Below, piece by piece: positions 59,993 through 64,000 of a stretch of DNA of 64,000 nt. The stretch spans positions 1-64,000 of the IMG/VR virus record IMGVR_UViG_3300036770_005754. The stretch is one strand, 5' to 3'. Position 1 is the first letter of the stretch; every line of letters begins with the position of its first letter. Under the pieces are notes generated by a model. It was not told the DNA's origin and did no database searches. It was given only the letters and a program-made list of their open reading frames with translations. Origin of the DNA: a virus. The position numbers were made by a program, and so were the translations under genes.

Positions 59993-61117
59993 TCACATCC
60001 TAACAACATATCCCCAGTCAGGACCTGGCTGATCTGTTGTTATGACGCATATGTATGGGAAATTTTTGTCTGAAGTATAATTACAATATCCATCTGTTAG
60101 CATGATCTGGACATCCTTAACATGCCCATTATCACAAAGCCATTCGATAGGCTTAGCCATATCAGTACCGCCTCTACCATTGATACTAAATTTACGCCAG
60201 TCTCCCCTTCTATACTTTGAATAACCAGCGAATTGACGGTCCCATTGTAGAATCCAGACTCTATATCCGGAACATATAGATTCGATCTCTGTGAAGAATT
60301 GTTCTAGATCATCGTTAGAAATAGAACCAGAAGTGTCTATTATGACATTTACGTCCGATGATGCATGGCGACTTTTCCCTTTAGTGCCGAATTCCTGTCT
60401 CCTCCTGTTAGCTCTACTATAGGTTCTTCTACTACTACCGGCATGCCTACCGACATATCTCTTCAATAAATCACGCCAACGTATCAAAGGTTTAGACAAT
60501 CCTGCTATCAATTCTGATAGGTGGCCAGGGATATACCCGTTACATTTTGAAGAAGCATCTTCGACAAGATTTTTGACGATTTGCCTGACTTCGTCAATTG
60601 AAACATCAGTCTGTGACCAAGTACTATGGTTGTCTATGGCTTTACCGTCAGTAGTAGCACCATTGACCAACTTGTCATAGTAGTCTTCTACAGTGCAGTC
60701 AGTATCCCAACCTTTTGGAATCCAAACTGGATTCAATGGAAAAATCGGTCTGTTATTGCTAATATAGCCGATCCTTGGATTATTCTCAGGACCATTAACG
60801 CACATATCTGCCGCTAAATTCCAGGCTTCCGGATCTCTATTCGAGACACGCACACAATGACACCTGACAATGTGTTCAATCTCATGTTGCACTACCGTAT
60901 ACAGCTCTTCAATGGCAATTGATTCTACAAAAGGCTCATAATATAAACATTGTACCTCACCACCGTCAACAATCCTGACGCCCATGGTCCTTTCATCTTC
61001 TGGTATCCAAGACATGGTACTTTTTATCCATACCATGTTCATAGCGATGTGGCCATACCACGGCTCGCGGGTCATGAGTCTGCAGCGAGCTTTCATTAAT
61101 TTGTCCGAAGACGACAA
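59993..61117 (-). CDS. VWA metallopeptidase-like protein (DUF2201-type)
   Basis: 374 residues from a TTG at 61117, which has GGGGAG upstream and starts one base after the MoxR stop; ATGs at 61180 and 61138 lack ribosome-binding sites. VVQHEIEHIVRCHCVRV, with HEIEH at about 77-81, is a zinc-metallopeptidase-like helix in the N-terminal (DUF2201_N-like) domain, and VIIDTSGSISNDDLEQF in the last third is the MIDAS start of a VWA-like domain (PF09967 type); ITTDQPGPDWGYVVRM closes it. Such proteins are encoded with MoxR ATPases and work as a pair, remodelling targets. Confidence 0.8.
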   Translation of the reverse strand: MSSSDKLMKARCRLMTREPWYGHIAMNMVWIKSTMSWIPEDERTMGVRIVDGGEVQCLYYEPFVESIAIEELYTVVQHEIEHIVRCHCVRVSNRDPEAWNLAADMCVNGPENNPRIGYISNNRPIFPLNPVWIPKGWDTDCTVEDYYDKLVNGATTDGKAIDNHSTWSQTDVSIDEVRQIVKNLVEDASSKCNGYIPGHLSELIAGLSKPLIRWRDLLKRYVGRHAGSSRRTYSRANRRRQEFGTKGKSRHASSDVNVIIDTSGSISNDDLEQFFTEIESICSGYRVWILQWDRQFAGYSKYRRGDWRKFSINGRGGTDMAKPIEWLCDNGHVKDVQIMLTDGYCNYTSDKNFPYICVITTDQPGPDWGYVVRM

Positions 61118-61118
61118 T

Positions 61119-62360
61119 TCACTCTCCCCATGATACATTTGACATAATTTTTTGTAATTCCGGTGTTTTTGATAAAACATCTATGAAAGTGTTTTTGTTA
61201 GTGCTCTTATTGATTTTAGATAACATATTTGCTAACGATGGGTTGGATATCGCAGCAGCACGAATTTTTGAACCTTTATCGCGTTTGTCAGCACCAACTA
61301 GAGCCCTACAGAATGCTACTGCTACGTCCTTGTCTTGGGCATGTGAAGCTACAAATTTTGAAAAGTCAACGCACACGTTGATTATATCTTCTCTGTCGAT
61401 ATTATTTCTACAGATCGAGACGAGGCCCCACATTAGTCCAGTCAGCTGATTCCTGCTCAATTTTTTAAGTTCGTTCTCGTATTTCCCAACCCCATGTGCC
61501 ACTATGCTGTTCGGTTTTATCGGGCATGAATGCTTACTGTAAGATAATGCTAAGTCTCTGCCGATAAGCCCAGCATAACATTCAACTCTCGCTGCTTCTG
61601 AATATTCGCCTTTAGCAAACTCGGCATTAATCCTAGCGATCATATCCCATGATCTTCTAGATGGTGAAATGTTGAAGCCTAGCTCACCTTCCAGCTTACC
61701 GTCCAGATGGTCTACGTTGTGTGATGTAAATTCAATGATGTCTGATATCAAGTCGCCATGAGTATCAGACATGTATTCGACCCATTCTCCAAATGTTTCC
61801 TCACCACTAGATAGTATCATATGACAGAATCTGTCAAGAAACGCTTGGTCTGTAAAACCAGTGACCATATAGCCTTCCATGAAATTACCAGCCGCGACTA
61901 TGAACCAGCCTGGTGGTAATGTATATTGACCTACTGACCTATCTAATACCAATTGAAAGACAGATTGCTGAACATCGTCCTGCGATCTGTTTATCTCATC
62001 TAGGAACAAGATACCTGTTTTATATCTGCATTGCAAAGATCTAAATTTATCATTATATAATCTGGTATCATCGATTTTCGACAACTCTGAATTTATTGAT
62101 TCAATGCTCATATTCCCGATTGGCATGTCGGCAGGCGGTAGGTAATGTGTTCTACCATCATCACCAGCTTTTGGTAGACCTCTTATGTCAGACGCTTCTA
62201 ATTGAGAGCATCTTAAATCTATAAAACCCATCCCATTGTCTGATGCAAGCTGTTTAACAAGGCTGGATTTTCCGAGTCCTCTATGCCCCCATATGAACGG
62301 AGTTATTCCAGCACGTCCACACAGCATGACAGCTTCTTTTATTACACTTATCTTAGCCAT
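61119..62360 (-). CDS. MoxR-family AAA+ ATPase
   Basis: 413 residues. IWGHRGLGKSSLVKQLA at 23-39 is Walker A (GHRGLGKSS), ILFLDEINRSQDDVQQ near 118-133 Walker B with the LDEINR signature of MoxR ATPases, and GWFIVAAGN sensor 1; NISPSRRSWDMIARI holds the sensor-2-like arginines. MoxR proteins act as chaperone-like ATPases with VWA partners, as here with the gene just downstream (stop one base before its TTG). The target of this pair is unknown. The order matches MoxR/VWA modules found in several large phages and bacterial systems. Confidence 0.9.
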   Translation of the reverse strand: MAKISVIKEAVMLCGRAGITPFIWGHRGLGKSSLVKQLASDNGMGFIDLRCSQLEASDIRGLPKAGDDGRTHYLPPADMPIGNMSIESINSELSKIDDTRLYNDKFRSLQCRYKTGILFLDEINRSQDDVQQSVFQLVLDRSVGQYTLPPGWFIVAAGNFMEGYMVTGFTDQAFLDRFCHMILSSGEETFGEWVEYMSDTHGDLISDIIEFTSHNVDHLDGKLEGELGFNISPSRRSWDMIARINAEFAKGEYSEAARVECYAGLIGRDLALSYSKHSCPIKPNSIVAHGVGKYENELKKLSRNQLTGLMWGLVSICRNNIDREDIINVCVDFSKFVASHAQDKDVAVAFCRALVGADKRDKGSKIRAAAISNPSLANMLSKINKSTNKNTFIDVLSKTPELQKIMSNVSWGE

Positions 62361-62801
62361 TTAAATCTCTTGATTTTTAAGTTTATACAAAACCCTAACG
62401 ACGCTATCTGTCGCAGTATCTGAATCGATGTTTCTGTTTTCTGGTGTCGAAGAACTCTCTCCAGTTGCTCCATTTATGTTAAAAGAATCTCTAGAATATT
62501 TTCTAAGCATGGTGTATAATTTATCTGAAGCAGGAGCGGACCTAGGGCCTTTGATCTCATTTATTAGACGATTGGCGTCCAAATTATATTCTCCAAATAA
62601 CGAATCACGCCATATGAATGTCCTGGTTCCCCATCTGTAATATACTCCTATCGGTTCTGACTTCGGATCTTCCAAATTTCTGTTAGACAATTCTACTATA
62701 TAGAGATTACTCTTGAAATTTTTCGGCAACGATATGTTATTTATAACTAGAAATTTGGTGACTACGAAAAATTTACAATCAATATCCATGGTCGTGCTCA
62801 T
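62361..62801 (-). CDS. Hypothetical protein, 146 residues
   Basis: Starts MSTTMDIDCKFFVVTKF. The middle has a beta-rich stretch (YIVELSNRNLEDPKSEP, GVYYRWGTRTFIWRD), and the C-terminal 60 residues are Ser/Asn/Asp-rich. It ends exactly before the ATG of the MoxR gene and so is part of that operon; it could be its partner or substrate adaptor. No family recognised. Confidence 0.6.
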   Translation of the reverse strand: MSTTMDIDCKFFVVTKFLVINNISLPKNFKSNLYIVELSNRNLEDPKSEPIGVYYRWGTRTFIWRDSLFGEYNLDANRLINEIKGPRSAPASDKLYTMLRKYSRDSFNINGATGESSSTPENRNIDSDTATDSVVRVLYKLKNQEI

Positions 62802-62857
62802 ATTGGTATAAACAGCACTTTATATATTTGTTTAATCTTTGATTTCATGTGAAACAG

Positions 62858-63619
62858 TTATCGGTTAACCAGTGCATGCGGCTCGAACATATATGAAAAC
62901 CAATGCCTATTTGCTGGCTGCGCTTCTGGAGTATGTTTTGGTTCATGTTGACAATTTGTCGCATAATCGGCCGACCAACGACTCAAGTAGTCCCTTCCTG
63001 AGACAATGACATAATTATAACAATCTGGGCACCAGCGTTCTATCGCTCGAAGTTCACCAAGATTCGCAATATTGCGTTCTACTTGGTCAACGTCTCCCGG
63101 TTCCACAATCACTCCAGCTTGATCGCCTTTGGCTACTGATGCATAACCACCAGTTTCGTAATCTTGGGACAATTTGATACCCAATCCGATTAAATGTTTA
63201 TACCAAGCTTTGCGTATGTCCATGCCTTTGTAGTACTTAAACACACTTTCTGGTTCATAGCCAAATGCTAGTCCTCGTATCAAATGCGCTTCAGCATCCG
63301 TAGTATCAACTACCAAATCAAGTATATCACGATTTTTCGGCAATGCAACCATCCATTGCTTTCCATAATCTACTACATCTAAATCATCGAAATCTGCTGA
63401 TACACAATCGGATTTCCAGGGATTTCCAACTAACCGTTTATTGTTTAATAATTCATGTCGAATAATACTACCAGTATGTAGTTCACCTGGGTCAGTAAAA
63501 TCATTACGGCTAAATGACCATCGGATCAATTTAGAAACAGGACCACTGTCGCCTAATATTCCAGATAAGATTAAAGCAAGATCTGTGCTTTCGACTATGC
63601 TTCTTAGTTTCATACACAT
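62858..63619 (-). CDS. Hypothetical protein, 253 residues
   Basis: Starts MCMKLRSIVESTDLALIL; the second Met is an alternative. KQWMVALPKNRDILDLVVD and RAWYKH-type segments suggest an alpha/beta fold; near the C terminus RWCPDCYNYVIVSGRD has C-P-D-C, a possible metal or redox pair, with another Cys later (NCQHEPKH), possibly part of a zinc site with His. No family is recognised. It belongs to the minus-strand run from the RarA-like gene to the MoxR/VWA genes. Confidence 0.6.
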   Translation of the reverse strand: MCMKLRSIVESTDLALILSGILGDSGPVSKLIRWSFSRNDFTDPGELHTGSIIRHELLNNKRLVGNPWKSDCVSADFDDLDVVDYGKQWMVALPKNRDILDLVVDTTDAEAHLIRGLAFGYEPESVFKYYKGMDIRKAWYKHLIGLGIKLSQDYETGGYASVAKGDQAGVIVEPGDVDQVERNIANLGELRAIERWCPDCYNYVIVSGRDYLSRWSADYATNCQHEPKHTPEAQPANRHWFSYMFEPHALVNR

Positions 63620-63661
63620 ATCCTAACAATCGTTGTCTAACATCATTTTATGTTTGTTTAA

Positions 63662-64000
63662 TCATCTAGGCTCTACATATTGTTTGTTTATAGCTGCGAA
63701 ATAACCGCTCGTACCAGCACGCAATGAAGGCGGAACATGAATAGTTAAACCGTTCCTGACGTCGTCAATAGCAGCCATTATAGCGTTGTATGCTGTTTTG
63801 TCGCGTTTGCTACTAGCCATCTCACAAGTCGCTAAGGCCATTGGTATGACGCATTCAGGTAATCCAGTCCTTTCTGTTGTGTAAGAAGCCGCCATCGCGA
63901 TCGGACCCGCCAGAGGGTTGCTCGCACAATCTTCGAATGCAGTTATCAACATTCTTCTACATATATAGGCAGGATCTTCACCAGATTCGATCCACTTAGC
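63662..64000 (-). CDS. RarA/MgsA-like AAA+ C-terminal domain, partial at right edge
   Basis: The frame is open to the right edge (16 residues before the first Met at 63952: AKWIESGEDPAYICRRM), so the gene is incomplete and the ATPase part lies outside. GEDPAYICRRMLITAFEDC corresponds to the GEDPxxIARRLxxxAxED signature that follows the AAA+ domain of RarA (MgsA/WRNIP1) and the rest to its helical tetramer-forming C terminus (ALATCEMASSKRDKTAYNAI, then AAIDDVRNG). RarA acts at stalled replication forks. A phage-encoded version supports replication or recombination in a large phage. Confidence 0.75.
   Translation of the reverse strand, partial: AKWIESGEDPAYICRRMLITAFEDCASNPLAGPIAMAASYTTERTGLPECVIPMALATCEMASSKRDKTAYNAIMAAIDDVRNGLTIHVPPSLRAGTSGYFAAINKQYVEPR

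Noticed and set aside
1-64000. tRNA genes, CRISPR arrays, insertion sequences, integrase or att sites
   Set aside because: I looked for tRNA-like T-arm sequences, regular short repeats with spacers, transposase motifs and integrases and saw none that I could support; all repeats found are coding.

Overview
This 64 kb window looks like a piece of a very large tailed double-stranded DNA phage, most likely a myovirus in the jumbo-phage size class. Genes are packed tightly on both strands, often with ATGA or GTGA overlaps. There is no ribosomal or core metabolic gene and I see no tRNA. The recognisable set is phage-like: a tail-I type baseplate protein, collagen-like and proline-rich fibre proteins, PhoH, dUTPase, two thymidylate kinases, a Toprim protein, a MoxR/VWA pair and a sigma-like factor. 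The host cannot be named from sequence. Several secreted-type proteins with CxxCH haem motifs recall the extracytoplasmic cytochrome-domain proteins common in Planctomycetota, so a planctomycete-like or other environmental Gram-negative host is a guess, not a result.

Layout. 0-4 kb: the end of a virion protein, then four minus-strand genes, three with signal peptides or hydrophobic starts and two with a c-type haem motif. 4.1-7.7 kb: a 1202-residue baseplate/tail protein. 7.8-8.04 kb: a small frameshifted gene. 8.1-17.0 kb: a glycan cassette with several glycosyltransferases (one fused to a sulfotransferase domain), a separate sulfotransferase, a short-chain dehydrogenase, an FAD oxidoreductase and two methyltransferases. 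17-22.8 kb: small early-type genes with PhoH, thymidylate kinase 1 and dUTPase. 22.9-25.5 kb and 41.1-43.4 kb: two tandem pairs of one paralogous repeat family (WCT-motif N-terminal domain plus 26-residue RWPEAEP repeats), in opposite orientation on either side of 25.5-41.1 kb. That middle block holds virion-type proteins, a matrixin with a cysteine switch, secreted small proteins, a lone glycosyltransferase and a sigma-like factor. 43.4-50.4 kb: an HTH/degenerate methylase-like protein, thymidylate kinase 2, an adenosine deaminase homologue, a Nudix hydrolase, an HTH protein and a Toprim protein. 50.4-58.1 kb: a long acidic disordered protein and two collagen-like fibre proteins. 58.2-64 kb: a trypsin-like protease, a VWA metallopeptidase-like protein, a MoxR ATPase, unknown genes, and the C-terminal end of a RarA-like protein that runs off the window.

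How the parts may work together (inference): the nucleotide enzymes shape the dNTP pool, the Toprim and RarA-like proteins belong to replication, and the sigma-like factor could drive late genes. The glycan cassette could decorate virion fibres or host surface polymers with sulfated or methylated sugars. The secreted cytochrome-like proteins and the matrixin suggest the phage acts on the host envelope or extracellular matrix, which is the least ordinary aspect of this window.
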